Below, one piece after another: positions 13,563 to 23,386 of a stretch of DNA of 64,000 nt. The notes under the pieces are model-generated. The model did no database searches. It saw only the letters and a program-made list of their open reading frames with translations, and was not told the origin of the DNA. This DNA comes from Rhodococcus marinonascens NBRC 14363 (GTDB lineage: Bacteria; Actinomycetota; Actinomycetes; Mycobacteriales; Mycobacteriaceae), in contig NZ_BCXB01000011.1 in the NCBI RefSeq assembly GCF_001894885.1, positions 95,696 through 159,695 of the forward strand. Direction: 5' to 3'. Position 1 is the stretch's first letter. Each line of letters begins with the position of its first letter. The position numbers and the translations under genes are program-made.

Positions 13563-16235
13563 CTACTGGTTCCCCACCTTGTTCGCGACGTGTTTCCGGA
13601 CCGCGTCGAGAGCGGCTGCGATTCCGCTGGTGTCGGACCCGGAACCCTGCGCCATGTCAGCCATTCCCCCACCGCGACCACCGATCTTCGGTCCGAAGTC
13701 CTTGACGAGATCACCGGCCGAGAGTCCGAGTTCCTGTGCGGCACCGCTTACGGACACCGCGAACGGAACCTTGCCGTCGGCATTCCCGAGCAAGACCACC
13801 GCAGCGGGTTGCGAACCGAGCCTGCCGCGGATATCGGTGACAAGACCACGCAGGTCGTTGCCTCCGACACCGGCTGGGGCGGAGTCCGCGACCAGCATTA
13901 TCGGTCCGACACGGTGCGCCTTGTCGACGTATGCCCCAGCCGCCGCCAGAACGGCCTGTGCGCGCCCCTGCTCGAGTTCCTTCTCGGCCGCCCGAAGTCG
14001 CTCGACGAGTGCCTCTACACGGGCGGGCACTTCGTCCGAGGGCACTTTCAGCGATGCCGACAACCCCGCGAGGAGTGCGCGCTCTTTGGCGAGGTAGCGG
14101 TACGAATCGAGCCCGACGTACGCCTCGACGCGGCGCACGCCCGAGCCGACGGACTGCTCACCGAGCAGTGTGACGTTGCCGATCTGCGAGGAACTTCCCA
14201 CGTGAGTTCCACCGCACAGCTCCATCGAGAACGGTCCGCCGATCTCGACGACACGAACCTCGTCCCCGTAGTTCTCGCCGAACAACGCCATGGCGCCCAT
14301 CGACTTCGCCTTGTCGAGGTCGGTAACGAACGTGTTCACCGAGTAGTCCGCGGCCACCGCTTCGTTGGTGACGACCTCGATGTCTTGTTTCTGTGCTTCC
14401 GTCAGAGCGCCCTGCCAGGAGAAGTCGAAACGTAGGTAGCCCGGCTTGTTCAGCGATCCGGCTTGAACGGCGTTGGGGCCCAGCACCTGTCGCAATGCGG
14501 CGTGCACCATGTGTGTACCCGAGTGGCCCTGCGTGGCACCCTTGCGCCAGTCCGCGTCGACCTGGGCGAGAACGACGTCCCTCTCGGCGATCTGGCCTTC
14601 CTGCACGGTCACCTTGTGGACCCACAGCTTCTTCGCGATCTTTTGGACGTCATTGACTTTCACCCGCAATCCCGGCCCGGTGAGGGTCCCGAGATCGGCG
14701 ATCTGGCCACCGGCCTCCGCGTACAGCGGGCTGCGGTCGAGGATGACTTCGACGTCCTGGCCCACGGATGCCACCGGAATCCGCCGGCCATTCGAGATCA
14801 GCGCGAGAACGTGTGCCTCGGAGACCAATTCATGGAACCCGGTGAACTCGGTCGGACCGCGGTCGAGGAGTTCCTTGTACACCGTCAGATCGGCGTGAGC
14901 GTGTTTGCGCGCCTGGGCGTCGTCCTTCGCGCGCTGGCGCTGCTCCGCCATCAGCGACCGGAAGCCCTCCTCGTCGACGGACAGGCCCGCCTCGGCCGCC
15001 ATCTCCAGGGTCAGGTCGATCGGGAAGCCGTACGTGTCGTGTAGCGCGAACGCCTGGTCACCCCCGATCACCGACCTGCCGGATGCCTTGACCGATTCCG
15101 CGGCACCCTCGAACAGCTTGGAACCCGATGCCAGCGTGTTGAGGAAGGCCAACTCCTCACCGACAGCGACCGTCTCGATGCGCCCGAAGTCGGTATCGAG
15201 GACGGGGTACGACGGTGCCATGGTGTCGCGGACGACGGTGATGAACTCACGCATGCTGGGCTTGTCGGCACCGAGTAGTTTGGCGGAGCGCACGATGCGC
15301 CGCAGCAGTCGGCGGAGCACGTAGCCGCGCCCGTCGTTGCCGGGATTCACACCGTCCGCGATCAGCATCGCGGCGGTGCGGGCGTGGTCGGCGATCACCC
15401 GGAACCGCACGTCGTCGTGGTGGTCGATGCCGTATTTGCGACCCGACAGCTCCTCGGCCTTCGCGATCACGGGGCGGACGAGGTCGGTCTCGTAGACGTT
15501 GTCGACGCCCTGCAGCAGGAGCGCGACGCGCTCGACGCCCATGCCGGTGTCGATGTTCTTCTTCGGCAGCGGGCCGAGGATTTCGAAGTTGTTTTTGCTC
15601 GTGCCGAGCCCGCGTTCGTTCTGCATGAACACGAGATTCCAGATTTCGATGTAGCGGTCCTCGTCGGCTTCGGGACCGCCTTCCTCGCCGTAGTCGGGAC
15701 CGCGGTCGTAGTAGATCTCCGAGCACGGACCACACGGGCCGGGAATACCCATGGACCAGTAGTTGTCGGCCATCCCGCGGCGCTGGATCCGCGCTTCCGG
15801 AACACCGACCTCGTCGCGCCAGATGTCGCGGGACTCGTCGTCGTCGAGGTAGACGGTGACCCAGATCCGCTCGGGGTCGAACCCGTATCCGCCGTTGTCG
15901 ACGCTCGACGTCAGCAACGCCCACGCGTGCTTGATCGCGTCGCGTTTGAAGTAGTCACCGAAGGAGAAGTTGCCGGCCATCTGGAAGAACGTGTTGTGGC
16001 GTGTAGTGATACCCACATTCTCGATATCGAGAGTGCGCACACACTTCTGGACACTGGCCGCGGTCGGGTACGGCGGGGTCTGCTGACCCAAGAAGAACGG
16101 CACGAACTGCACCATTCCCGCGTTGACGAACAGCAGGTTCGGATCGTCGAGAATCAGCGAGGCGCTGGGCACCTCTGCGTGGCCCACCTTGACGAAATGG
16201 TCGAGGAAGCGCCTGCGGATCTCGTGGGTCTGCAC
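13563..16235 (-). CDS. alaS: Alanyl-tRNA synthetase
   Basis: Charges tRNA-Ala. Class II catalytic domain at the N-terminus ([35 protein letters not shown]). The editing domain has the HSGTH zinc-binding pair and CGGTHV. A C-terminal Ala domain ends in GGRGGG. 890 residues, full length. First gene of the alaS-ruvX-mltG-aroE run. An IS200/IS605-type right end lies about 160 bases upstream of the start. Confidence 0.98.
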   Translation of the reverse strand: MQTHEIRRRFLDHFVKVGHAEVPSASLILDDPNLLFVNAGMVQFVPFFLGQQTPPYPTAASVQKCVRTLDIENVGITTRHNTFFQMAGNFSFGDYFKRDAIKHAWALLTSSVDNGGYGFDPERIWVTVYLDDDESRDIWRDEVGVPEARIQRRGMADNYWSMGIPGPCGPCSEIYYDRGPDYGEEGGPEADEDRYIEIWNLVFMQNERGLGTSKNNFEILGPLPKKNIDTGMGVERVALLLQGVDNVYETDLVRPVIAKAEELSGRKYGIDHHDDVRFRVIADHARTAAMLIADGVNPGNDGRGYVLRRLLRRIVRSAKLLGADKPSMREFITVVRDTMAPSYPVLDTDFGRIETVAVGEELAFLNTLASGSKLFEGAAESVKASGRSVIGGDQAFALHDTYGFPIDLTLEMAAEAGLSVDEEGFRSLMAEQRQRAKDDAQARKHAHADLTVYKELLDRGPTEFTGFHELVSEAHVLALISNGRRIPVASVGQDVEVILDRSPLYAEAGGQIADLGTLTGPGLRVKVNDVQKIAKKLWVHKVTVQEGQIAERDVVLAQVDADWRKGATQGHSGTHMVHAALRQVLGPNAVQAGSLNKPGYLRFDFSWQGALTEAQKQDIEVVTNEAVAADYSVNTFVTDLDKAKSMGAMALFGENYGDEVRVVEIGGPFSMELCGGTHVGSSSQIGNVTLLGEQSVGSGVRRVEAYVGLDSYRYLAKERALLAGLSASLKVPSDEVPARVEALVERLRAAEKELEQGRAQAVLAAAGAYVDKAHRVGPIMLVADSAPAGVGGNDLRGLVTDIRGRLGSQPAAVVLLGNADGKVPFAVSVSGAAQELGLSAGDLVKDFGPKIGGRGGGMADMAQGSGSDTSGIAAALDAVRKHVANKVGNQ

Positions 16236-16393
16236 CTAAGTTGCCCTTCGCGTGTGACAGTGATTGACGGCCGATCGCGCCGCGAAGACGGCGGATCGAC
16301 CACCGCCCAGCCTAACGGTCGCATGAGGTCGGCTTCCGCAGGGCGCTCGCCGGTGCTTGTCGGTGCCTGTCAGAGGGGCCCCGCTATGGTGAC

Positions 16394-17060
16394 AGTCAAC
16401 TACTCGGCCCTAAAGGTCAAGCTTGCAGCTGTAACACCTAGCTGGATGCTGGACGTTACGCCGCACCAGGGGACGTTGACTGGGCCCGGTAGTTCTCGGC
16501 GGCTCGATGTGCAATGTTGTTCGAGCCGACAATGTCTGCGTGTTCGACGAAACCGCAGTCGAGGCAAGCAAACCGGTCTTGACCGGGCCGGTTCTTCTTG
16601 TCGATGTGACCGCAACGGGTGCATCGACGGCTGGTGATCGCCGGATCGACCGACATCACCGGCACCCCTGCTCGCACGGCCTTGTACGAGATGAAGGCCC
16701 CGAGCTGAGCGAACGCCCAACTCGAGTGTGTGGCCCGTTGGGGCTTGCGGAGCCGTACCCGTTTCGCGGATGCCCGTGAGTTCTTCGAGGGCGATGCCGC
16801 GTCCGGTGCGCTGCGCCTCGGCCACGATCCTCTTGGATATCTGATGGTTGGCGTCGGCGGCGAATCGGGCTTCTTTCCGATCAAGGTGTCGAGTTGCCGC
16901 CCGTCGGGCAGCACCTTCACCCGCACCACCCGTTTCATGCCCGGATCATGACAGTGACCTCCGACACCGCACCGGGAACCAGAACCCTGAACGGCCGGGG
17001 TTCCTCGCCACCTACCGCTGAAACAAGTCTCGGTGCAAAGATGCAGGCCCGCCGACTCAT
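16394..17060 (-). mobile_element. Decayed IS200/IS605-type element, copy 1
   Basis: The right end begins at AGTCAAC (16394-16400), the same sequence as at the second copy at 63774. It contains GGCCCTAAAGG, a slightly mutated subterminal hairpin. Roughly 200 bases are shared with the other copy. No tnpA (Y1 transposase) is present and tnpB is broken, so this copy cannot move alone. The left boundary near 17060 is estimated; a hairpin-like stretch at about 16985-17010 may belong to the left end. Confidence 0.7.
16456..16938 (-). pseudogene. TnpB (IS605 OrfB) remnant with internal deletion and frameshift
   Basis: The N-terminus MKRVVRVKVLP is intact but jumps straight to the middle segment (EARFAADANHQISKRIVAEAQ, in another frame), so most of the N-terminal half is lost. 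A second shift follows GIALEELTGIRE, where one extra A in GAAACGG moves the frame. The last part is intact: VDPAITSRRCTRCGHIDKK, then CLDCGFVEHAD, giving the CxxC pairs of the zinc ribbon and the final RuvC Asp. TnpB is an RNA-guided nuclease of transposons; this copy should be inactive. Confidence 0.85.
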
Positions 17061-17062
17061 CG

Positions 17063-18529
17063 TCAGCCGCGCACGATCCGCCGCAGCTTGTCCACGCGCC
17101 CGGCGATGTCGCGCTCGCTGCCGTGGGTGGTGGGCTGGTAATAGTCGACCCCGACCAATTCGTCCGGCGGATACTGCTGCGGCAATACGCCGTCCGGGTT
17201 GTCGTGGGGATAGTGGTATCCCACCGCGCTGCCCAGCTTCGCCGCGCCTGCGTAGTGGCCGTCCCGCAGGTGAGGTGGGACGAGTCCCGCCTTCCCCGCA
17301 GCCACATCCGACATCGCCGCACCCAGCGCCGCGATGACAGCACCCGACTTGGGGGCGGTCGCGAGGTGGATGGTGGCCTGAGCGAGCGCGAGCCGCGCCT
17401 CCGGCATGCCGATCAACTGCACGGCCTGGGCCGCCGCGGTGGCGGTCTGCAGCGCAGTGGGGTCTGCCATCCCGATGTCCTCACTGGCGTGGACGACCAG
17501 TCTTCGGGCGATGAACCGAGGGTCCTCACCCGCGGTCAGCATCCGCGCGAGATAGTGCAGCGCTGCGTCGACGTCCGATCCCCGGATGGATTTGATGAAG
17601 GCACTGATCACGTCGTAGTGCTGGTCACCGTCGCGGTCGTAACGGACGGCAGCCTTGTCGACGCTCGCTTCGACCGTCGCAAGTTCGAGCAAGACCGGAC
17701 GCTTCCCTTCCCCCGTTTCGTCGAGCCCCGTTTCGTCGAGGTCTGCCTGGTCGAGGTCTGCCTGGTCGAGGTCTGCCTGGTCGAGTGCCGCACCGGCTGC
17801 AGCCTCGAGTGCAGTGAGTGCGCGGCGAGCATCACCGGCCGCCAAACGCACCAGGTGGTCCATCGCATCGCCCGCGATCTCGATCTCGCCGCCCAGTCCC
17901 CGATCGTCGGTGCGCGCACGCTCGAGTAATTCCTCGATGTCGTCTGCCGTCAGTGCCTGCAGTTGCAGCACCAGTGACCGCGACAGCAGCGGCGACACGA
18001 CAGAGAAGGAGGGGTTTTCGGTGGTCGCGCCGACGAGCAGCACGATTCGGTTCTCCACCGCGGCCAGCAGTGCGTCCTGCTGGGTTTTGGAGAACCGGTG
18101 CACCTCGTCGATGAACAGCACCGTCTGCTCCCCCGCCAGCAATCGCCGTCGCGCCAGTTCGATGACCCCACGCACTTCCTTGACTCCGGCGGACAGCGCC
18201 GACAATGCCTCGAAACGACGGCCCGTCGCGCCGGAGATCAGGGATGCCAGCGTGGTCTTCCCTGTGCCGGGCGGACCGTACAGCAGCACGGAGGCCGCTC
18301 CGGACCCCTCGACGAGGCGCCGCAGCGGCGCACCGGGCCCCAGTAGGTGTTTCTGCCCGACGACCTCGCCGAGAGTGCGGGGGCGCATGCGCACCGCCAG
18401 CGGCGCGTGGGCGTTCATCGAGGTAGGACCGGGGACAGGCTTCAGTGCCGGAGCCTCTCCTAGGCGCGTCGTCTCGAACAGTCCTGCCGACTCGTCCTCG
18501 CCCACGTCCGAACCGAAGAGATCGCTCAC
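17063..18529 (-). CDS. rarA: Replication-associated recombination protein A (RarA/MgsA)
   Basis: Clamp-loader-like AAA+ ATPase acting at stalled forks. Walker [11 protein letters not shown] is near residue 69, Walker [10 protein letters not shown] near 137 and the sensor ATTENPSF near 165. The C-terminal tetramer domain includes [15 protein letters not shown] and the ending [22 protein letters not shown]. 488 residues, longer than usual because of a DQADL repeat insert at about residues 245-270. Confidence 0.95.
   Translation of the reverse strand: MSDLFGSDVGEDESAGLFETTRLGEAPALKPVPGPTSMNAHAPLAVRMRPRTLGEVVGQKHLLGPGAPLRRLVEGSGAASVLLYGPPGTGKTTLASLISGATGRRFEALSALSAGVKEVRGVIELARRRLLAGEQTVLFIDEVHRFSKTQQDALLAAVENRIVLLVGATTENPSFSVVSPLLSRSLVLQLQALTADDIEELLERARTDDRGLGGEIEIAGDAMDHLVRLAAGDARRALTALEAAAGAALDQADLDQADLDQADLDETGLDETGEGKRPVLLELATVEASVDKAAVRYDRDGDQHYDVISAFIKSIRGSDVDAALHYLARMLTAGEDPRFIARRLVVHASEDIGMADPTALQTATAAAQAVQLIGMPEARLALAQATIHLATAPKSGAVIAALGAAMSDVAAGKAGLVPPHLRDGHYAGAAKLGSAVGYHYPHDNPDGVLPQQYPPDELVGVDYYQPTTHGSERDIAGRVDKLRRIVRG
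17705..17795. repeat. 15-bp in-frame tandem repeat in rarA
   Basis: Three copies of GTCTGCCTGGTCGAG and two related diverged units. They encode LDQAD and LDETG pentads in the linker between the ATPase core and the C-terminal domain of RarA. Confidence 0.8.
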
Positions 18530-18586
18530 TAGTTCGACGCTACTCGGGACACCACCGGCTGACTCATTGAGGCCGTGCGCGGGACG

Positions 18587-19762
18587 TCAGCCAACGGACA
18601 GCCCCTGCAACCTGTCCGCGATGGCACGGGCCTGATGGGCGACCACGGTGTTGCCGGCATGATTCGCCGAGCGTGCCAGCCTGTCCCAGCGCCGCATCAA
18701 CGCCAACGAGCGCGGCACCGACAATTGATGCTCGCGCACGGCGGCAATCCGCGCGTGATTATCCGGCAGGAACAGGTACGTGCTGAGCCACACCCAGATC
18801 AGCTGTGCCTCGACCATGCGGGTGGCGAGCACGTTGTTGTCGGCGAGGGCGGGCCACATCCCCACGACCTCGGCACGCCAGGCCTCGATCATCGCCAGCG
18901 TCCGATCCTCGGACAGTTCGATGCTGCACAGGCAGCCCGGGAACGAGACCAGCGCGTAGGCGATGTCGAGCATGGCGTCGCGGAAACCGCCCCACTCATA
19001 GTCGAGGAATCGCACACCCTCGTCGTTGACGATGATGTTGTCCGGGCACAGGTCGGAGGGGCTGAACGCGCGGAACCGGCGGCTCTCGAACAGTTTCGCG
19101 GCGCGCGCCACCTGATCGGTCATGTCCGGTGACACATCGATACCGAGGATCTCGGAGAGCAGTCGTGGCACGGCAGGCACCGCCCGCTCCACCTGCTTCG
19201 CCACGGTGTCGTCGCAGTCTGCCACCCCGGCGCGACGGAGCAACGCGGTGAAATCCTCTTCGCGGCCCACTGTGGCCGCGTGCATCCGGCCGAGCGCTTG
19301 AGCCATCGCCATCAACGTGTTGGCGACCGTATCGGAGTCGGAATGCTCGAGCAGTGCGCTGATCGGGCTTACGTCACCGAGGTCGCTGAGGATGAGCAGC
19401 CGGGCTTCGAGGTCGGATGCGAGCAGTTCCGCACCGGGCCGGCTGTCGGTCGCGAGCGCCGTGGCGAACTGGTACGACACCGCCTCGCGAAGGAACGCGC
19501 TGCCGCTGTCGGCGGACGGGTCGTCGGGATCGACGGCCCGGGTTCCAGACAACCCGGATTCTTCACGGACCTGTTTGATCACCAAAGTCCGCGGGAGAGA
19601 AAAGGGGTTCTCCGCCACACGTACACGAAGCACGATGGAGCGGCCGCTACCGCCGAGATCTATGGGATCTACCAATGTCACAGATGCGCCGGTACGGCGG
19701 GTCAGCAGCTTCTCGGCTGCGGCAACTACCTCTGAAACGGGGTCTGCCAGTATTGCAGTCAT
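18587..19762 (-). CDS. Aminoglycoside phosphotransferase-family kinase-like protein
   Basis: 391 residues with a protein kinase-like fold. VIKQVRE supplies the probable ATP-binding Lys. LILSDLGDVSP is the hinge, SPSDLCPDNIIV the catalytic loop (an APH Brenner motif with Ser-Pro-Ser-Asp in place of the usual His-Gly-Asp) and FLDYEWGG the metal-binding Asp. Small-molecule phosphorylation (choline, aminoglycoside, homoserine or another substrate) is possible but cannot be assigned. Stands alone between rarA and aspS. Confidence 0.75.
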   Translation of the reverse strand: MTAILADPVSEVVAAAEKLLTRRTGASVTLVDPIDLGGSGRSIVLRVRVAENPFSLPRTLVIKQVREESGLSGTRAVDPDDPSADSGSAFLREAVSYQFATALATDSRPGAELLASDLEARLLILSDLGDVSPISALLEHSDSDTVANTLMAMAQALGRMHAATVGREEDFTALLRRAGVADCDDTVAKQVERAVPAVPRLLSEILGIDVSPDMTDQVARAAKLFESRRFRAFSPSDLCPDNIIVNDEGVRFLDYEWGGFRDAMLDIAYALVSFPGCLCSIELSEDRTLAMIEAWRAEVVGMWPALADNNVLATRMVEAQLIWVWLSTYLFLPDNHARIAAVREHQLSVPRSLALMRRWDRLARSANHAGNTVVAHQARAIADRLQGLSVG

Positions 19763-20110
19763 CGTGAACCAACTTACCTGCTAGTCACAAGAATGATCGA
19801 GTCGTTCTCTGAGAGCCTCGGTGAATTTCAGCACTTCGGCTGATCCGGTGCGAGTACTTCGAGTAACCCCGGATCAACTGTCACCGCAATGGTGCCGTTT
19901 CGTGCCTCTGCGTATATCACCGCACACCTGTCACCGCACACCTGTCACCGCACACCTGTCACCGCACACCTGTCACCGCACACCGCGGCGGGCGGTCGCG
20001 ACCGGACCCCAGCACATGGCGCTACGCCGCCACAGATAGTCGGCGAGTTGATCGGTGGCGGCGGAACGCCGAGCCGGTGGCCCAGATCGCGATCTTGCCA
20101 ACGGACCTGC
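19763..20110. other. Intergenic region with 14-bp tandem repeats, no gene seen
   Basis: It separates the phosphotransferase start from the aspS stop, both leftward. The main content is the tandem repeat at 19918-19985. No open frame here has convincing composition or homology, and no tRNA fold was recognised. The promoter of the phosphotransferase should lie near 19770-19830. Confidence 0.6.
19918..19985. repeat. 14-bp tandem repeat, intergenic
   Basis: Four consecutive copies of CACACCTGTCACCG with partial copies at both ends. The unit is not a multiple of three and lies outside genes. No unique spacers separate the units, so this is a minisatellite rather than a CRISPR. Confidence 0.9.
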
Positions 20111-21916
20111 CTACTTCTCGATCCCGCCGGCGGATCCGCCCGCTGCCTCGCCCTTCGGTTCGGGCGTGGTGTCAACGCCCGATTCCTTGCGTTGCTGGGC
20201 GGTGATCGGAGCCGGTGCGGACGTCAGCGGATCGACGCCGCCACCCGACTTCGGGAAGGCAATGACTTCACGAATCGAGTCGACGCCGGCCAACAGTGCG
20301 GTGATGCGGTCCCAGCCGAACGCGATTCCGCCATGCGGCGGCGCACCGAAAGCAAACGCATCGAGGAGGAATCCGAACTTCTCCTCGGCCTCCTCGTGGG
20401 AGATGCCCATCACCTTGAACACTCGTTCCTGAATGTCCTTGCGGTGGATGCGAATACTGCCGCCGCCGATCTCGTTGCCGTTGCACACGATGTCGTAGGC
20501 GTAGGCGAGCGCCGAGCCCGGATCGGTGTCGAAAGTGTCGAACGACTCGGGCTTGGGTGAGGTGAACGCGTGGTGGACGGCGGTCCAGGCGCTGTAGCCG
20601 AGGGCGACGTCGCCACTGGCGGTGGCCTCGGCGGTGGGCTCGAAGAGCGGCGCGTCGACGATCCACACGAACGCCCAGGCGTCAGGGTCGATAAGGTTCC
20701 GCTTGTGGGCGATCTCACCGCGCGCGGCACCGAGCACGGCACGCGAGGACTTGGTCGGGCCGGCGGCGAAGAAGATGCAGTCGCCCGGCACCGCACCGAC
20801 GTGCTTGGCCAGCCCGGCACGTTCAGCGTCGGTGAGGTTCTTGGCCACCGGGCCACCAAGGGTGCCGTCCTCGCCGACGAGCACGTAGGCCAGGCCCTTC
20901 GACCCGCGCTGCTTGGCCCACTCCTGCCAGGCATCGAGTTGCTTGCGCGGCTGACTCGCACCTCCGGGCATGACCACCGCACCGACGTACTCCGCCTGGA
21001 ACACGCGGAAGGTGGTGTCCTTGAAGAACTCGGCACACTCGACCAGTTCGACGGCGAAACGCAGATCTGGCTTGTCCGATCCGTAACGTCGCATGGCCTC
21101 GGCGTACGTCATCCGCGCGATCGGAGTCTTGATCTCGTGCCCGACGAGCTTCCACAGCGCCGACAGCACTTCCTCGGCGAGGAGGATCACGTCGTCCTGG
21201 TTGACGAAGCTCATCTCGATGTCGAGCTGGGTGAACTCGGGCTGCCGATCCGCGCGGAAGTCCTCGTCGCGGTAGCAACGGGCGATCTGGTAGTAGCGCT
21301 CGATGCCGCCGACCATGAGCAGCTGCTTGAACAACTGGGGGCTCTGCGGCAACGCGTAGAAGCTGCCCGGCTGCAGTCGTGCGGGAACCAGGAAGTCGCG
21401 GGCGCCCTCCGGGGTCGAGCGCGTCAGTGTGGGGGTTTCGACCTCGACGAACTCGTGGTGCGACAGTACTGAACGGGCGGCCGCGTTGACCCTGGAACGC
21501 AATCGGATGGCTTGCCCGGGGCCTTCGCGGCGCAGGTCCAGATAGCGGTACTTCAGACGCGCTTCCTCACCGGCCTGGTCGTCGAGCTGGAACGGCAGCG
21601 GCGCGCTCTCGTTGAGAACTTCGAGTTCGGTGACATTGACCTCGATCGCACCTGTGTGGATCTCGAAGTTCTGGTTGCCCTCGGGACGAACCTCGACCAC
21701 ACCGGTCACCTTGACGCAGTATTCCGCGCGCAGGCGGTGGGCCTGCTCGGCGGCCGCACCCTCGCGGAACACCACCTGCGATACACCCGAGGCGTCACGT
21801 AAATCAATGAAGATCACCCCGCCGTGATCACGACGCCTGGCAACCCACCCGGTGAGGGTAACGGTCTGCTGGGCCTGCTCGGCTCGCAATGAACCGGCGA
21901 GATGTGTGCGGAGCAC
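20111..21916 (-). CDS. aspS: Aspartyl-tRNA synthetase
   Basis: Class IIb synthetase: N-terminal OB anticodon domain ([18 protein letters not shown]), catalytic core ([33 protein letters not shown]) and the bacterial GAD insertion domain. The C-terminal motif is [13 protein letters not shown]. The GTG at 21916 has GAAAGGAAG seven bases upstream, better than the ATG at 21943. About 601 residues. Relatives in actinobacteria lacking AsnRS also charge tRNA-Asn; whether this enzyme does is not visible from sequence. Confidence 0.96.
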   Translation of the reverse strand: MLRTHLAGSLRAEQAQQTVTLTGWVARRRDHGGVIFIDLRDASGVSQVVFREGAAAEQAHRLRAEYCVKVTGVVEVRPEGNQNFEIHTGAIEVNVTELEVLNESAPLPFQLDDQAGEEARLKYRYLDLRREGPGQAIRLRSRVNAAARSVLSHHEFVEVETPTLTRSTPEGARDFLVPARLQPGSFYALPQSPQLFKQLLMVGGIERYYQIARCYRDEDFRADRQPEFTQLDIEMSFVNQDDVILLAEEVLSALWKLVGHEIKTPIARMTYAEAMRRYGSDKPDLRFAVELVECAEFFKDTTFRVFQAEYVGAVVMPGGASQPRKQLDAWQEWAKQRGSKGLAYVLVGEDGTLGGPVAKNLTDAERAGLAKHVGAVPGDCIFFAAGPTKSSRAVLGAARGEIAHKRNLIDPDAWAFVWIVDAPLFEPTAEATASGDVALGYSAWTAVHHAFTSPKPESFDTFDTDPGSALAYAYDIVCNGNEIGGGSIRIHRKDIQERVFKVMGISHEEAEEKFGFLLDAFAFGAPPHGGIAFGWDRITALLAGVDSIREVIAFPKSGGGVDPLTSAPAPITAQQRKESGVDTTPEPKGEAAGGSAGGIEK

Positions 21917-22056
21917 GGGACTTCCTTTCGAAACATGAGGCAAGCTACTTCGTTGCTTGAGATCCTACGGAGACGCCCCGGGTGAGCGGAAAACGCATGC
22001 CGCTTCACTGGACGACCCGAGCCGCGCGCCCCTCAAAAGTCGCGCGAAGGCAACTA

Positions 22057-22162
22057 CCCGTGACCCTCGACTACCCGTGACTCTCGACCCGTGACTCTCG
22101 ACCCGTGACTCTCGACCCGTGACCCTCGACTACCCGTGACTCTCGACCCGTGACTCGTGACG
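22057..22162. repeat. 14-bp tandem repeat upstream of aspS
   Basis: Five or so copies of CCCGTGACTCTCGA interleaved with the 17-base variant CCCGTGACCCTCGACTA. It fills much of the 350-base gap between the universal stress gene and aspS, about 140 bases upstream of the aspS start. Nothing else is recognisable in the gap. Confidence 0.9.
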
Positions 22163-22265
22163 AGGACTCGCGCTGTCCGGGCACGCGATCGCGATCGGAG
22201 TTGTCTCGGATGGCCTGCGCGGGTGGCCTGATTGTGCCGACTCTCGCATCTCCCCCCGATGTCGG

Positions 22266-22913
22266 CTACAGCGGGGGTACCTGCCCGGCCTGCTGGGGTT
22301 CGATGACCAATACCGGCACCTTGGCGTGCTGCACCAAATCGGCGGACACACTGCCCATCAGCCTCTTCGAGAGTCCACGTCCGCGCCGACTGACGACAAG
22401 GAGGTCAACTCCCTGTTCTTCGGCAAACTGACGCAAAGCCTCTCCGGGGGGACCAGCCAGTACCTCGTAATTCGTCCGCACTCCGACGACGCGGGAGGCA
22501 GCGTTCGCCAGACGGTCGGAGGCCTCCGCGACCTCGCTCCCGGAGGCGCTCTCACCCGCATCGTCATAGGAGACGACCTCGGCGAGGATGACAGACCCGC
22601 ATCGGTTTCCCATCAGGTCGAGCGCGGCGTCCAGGGCGAGCTCCGACTCGGCCGAACCGTCCAGGCCGATCAGTAGTCGCGGCTCAGTCGACGTAGCGGT
22701 CGATTCCACGGGCTCCGCGCCCTCCGGGCCCGCAGCAGCCAGTACGGGACGGCGCTCCGCCCGTTCGAAAGCGATGGGAACAAACAAGGGTCCCAAGATC
22801 ACAGCGATGAGTGTCCAGGTCGAAGAATGCCCACGCCGGGCCATCCACAGCCCCGTAATCAAACCAATGGCTATCCAGACGAGGACAAAGACGACCACCG
22901 CAGTCGAGTTCAT
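22266..22913 (-). CDS. Membrane-anchored universal stress protein
   Basis: Two N-terminal membrane helices (VVVFVLVWIAIGLITGLWMA and TLIAVILGPLFVPIAF) followed by a UspA domain from about residue 77. The domain has LLIGLDGSAESELALDAAL and the ATP-binding-type end VVSRRGRGLSKRLMGSVSADLVQHAKVPVLVI. 215 residues. Tethering of a single Usp domain to two helices is unusual but known in actinobacteria. Monocistronic, leftward, facing away from the sulfatase. Stimulus and partner unknown. Confidence 0.82.
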   Translation of the reverse strand: MNSTAVVVFVLVWIAIGLITGLWMARRGHSSTWTLIAVILGPLFVPIAFERAERRPVLAAAGPEGAEPVESTATSTEPRLLIGLDGSAESELALDAALDLMGNRCGSVILAEVVSYDDAGESASGSEVAEASDRLANAASRVVGVRTNYEVLAGPPGEALRQFAEEQGVDLLVVSRRGRGLSKRLMGSVSADLVQHAKVPVLVIEPQQAGQVPPL

Positions 22914-23386
22914 TCTTCAACGATAGCCGCTGGCCGACCGGCCCCCTAGCTCCGAACGGCACCTCTTCGAAGGACCATTGACACCGCCGACCACAGTAAT
23001 CGTCGACTACATTGACGCGCCCTGGCACCGAGGCGGAACGGGAATCCGCTGGGTGGAGTCCGCTGGTTCAACGCGGACCGCCGAAACACCCATGGTCCCT
23101 CGCTGCGTCAACAGTGTTCAGCCACAGTTGGATTGACATCTTCAGCCTTTGATCAGGCCGAACCGTTCCTTCCGGTGGATCGACGATCCCACGGTCGCAC
23201 AACATTCAGCGAAACTCCCGACCCGACGCTCCGCCTGCCCCGGCCGACGACGATCCGAAAGGGTTGCAAATCTTCACCTGACCGACTCTGAATGGCCAAC
23301 TCCACCAACACGCCTTGGATACTCACGTGCAAGGCACTTTTCCGAATTGCGCCCGCCCAGGTTCACAACCGAGTGACAATTAGGCG
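22914..23386. other. Divergent intergenic region, no gene seen
   Basis: 473 bases between the leftward universal stress gene and the rightward sulfatase, so it must hold both promoters. Short open frames here have no family features or good ribosome sites. No strong -35/-10 pair, operator or RNA structure could be picked out by eye. Confidence 0.5.

Noticed and set aside
15384..16637. Long plus-strand frame opposite alaS
   Set aside because: Composition and lack of motifs show an antisense shadow of alaS.
19918..19985. Short regular repeats as a CRISPR array
   Set aside because: Units of 14 bases are contiguous with no spacers, and no cas gene is present.
22057..22162. Repeats upstream of aspS as a T-box or other riboswitch
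   Set aside because: Pure tandem repetition without the conserved T-box sequence or a paired terminator; better explained as a minisatellite.
23149..23376. 75-codon plus-strand frame before the sulfatase
   Set aside because: Arg/Ser/Pro-rich with no ribosome site; treated as intergenic.
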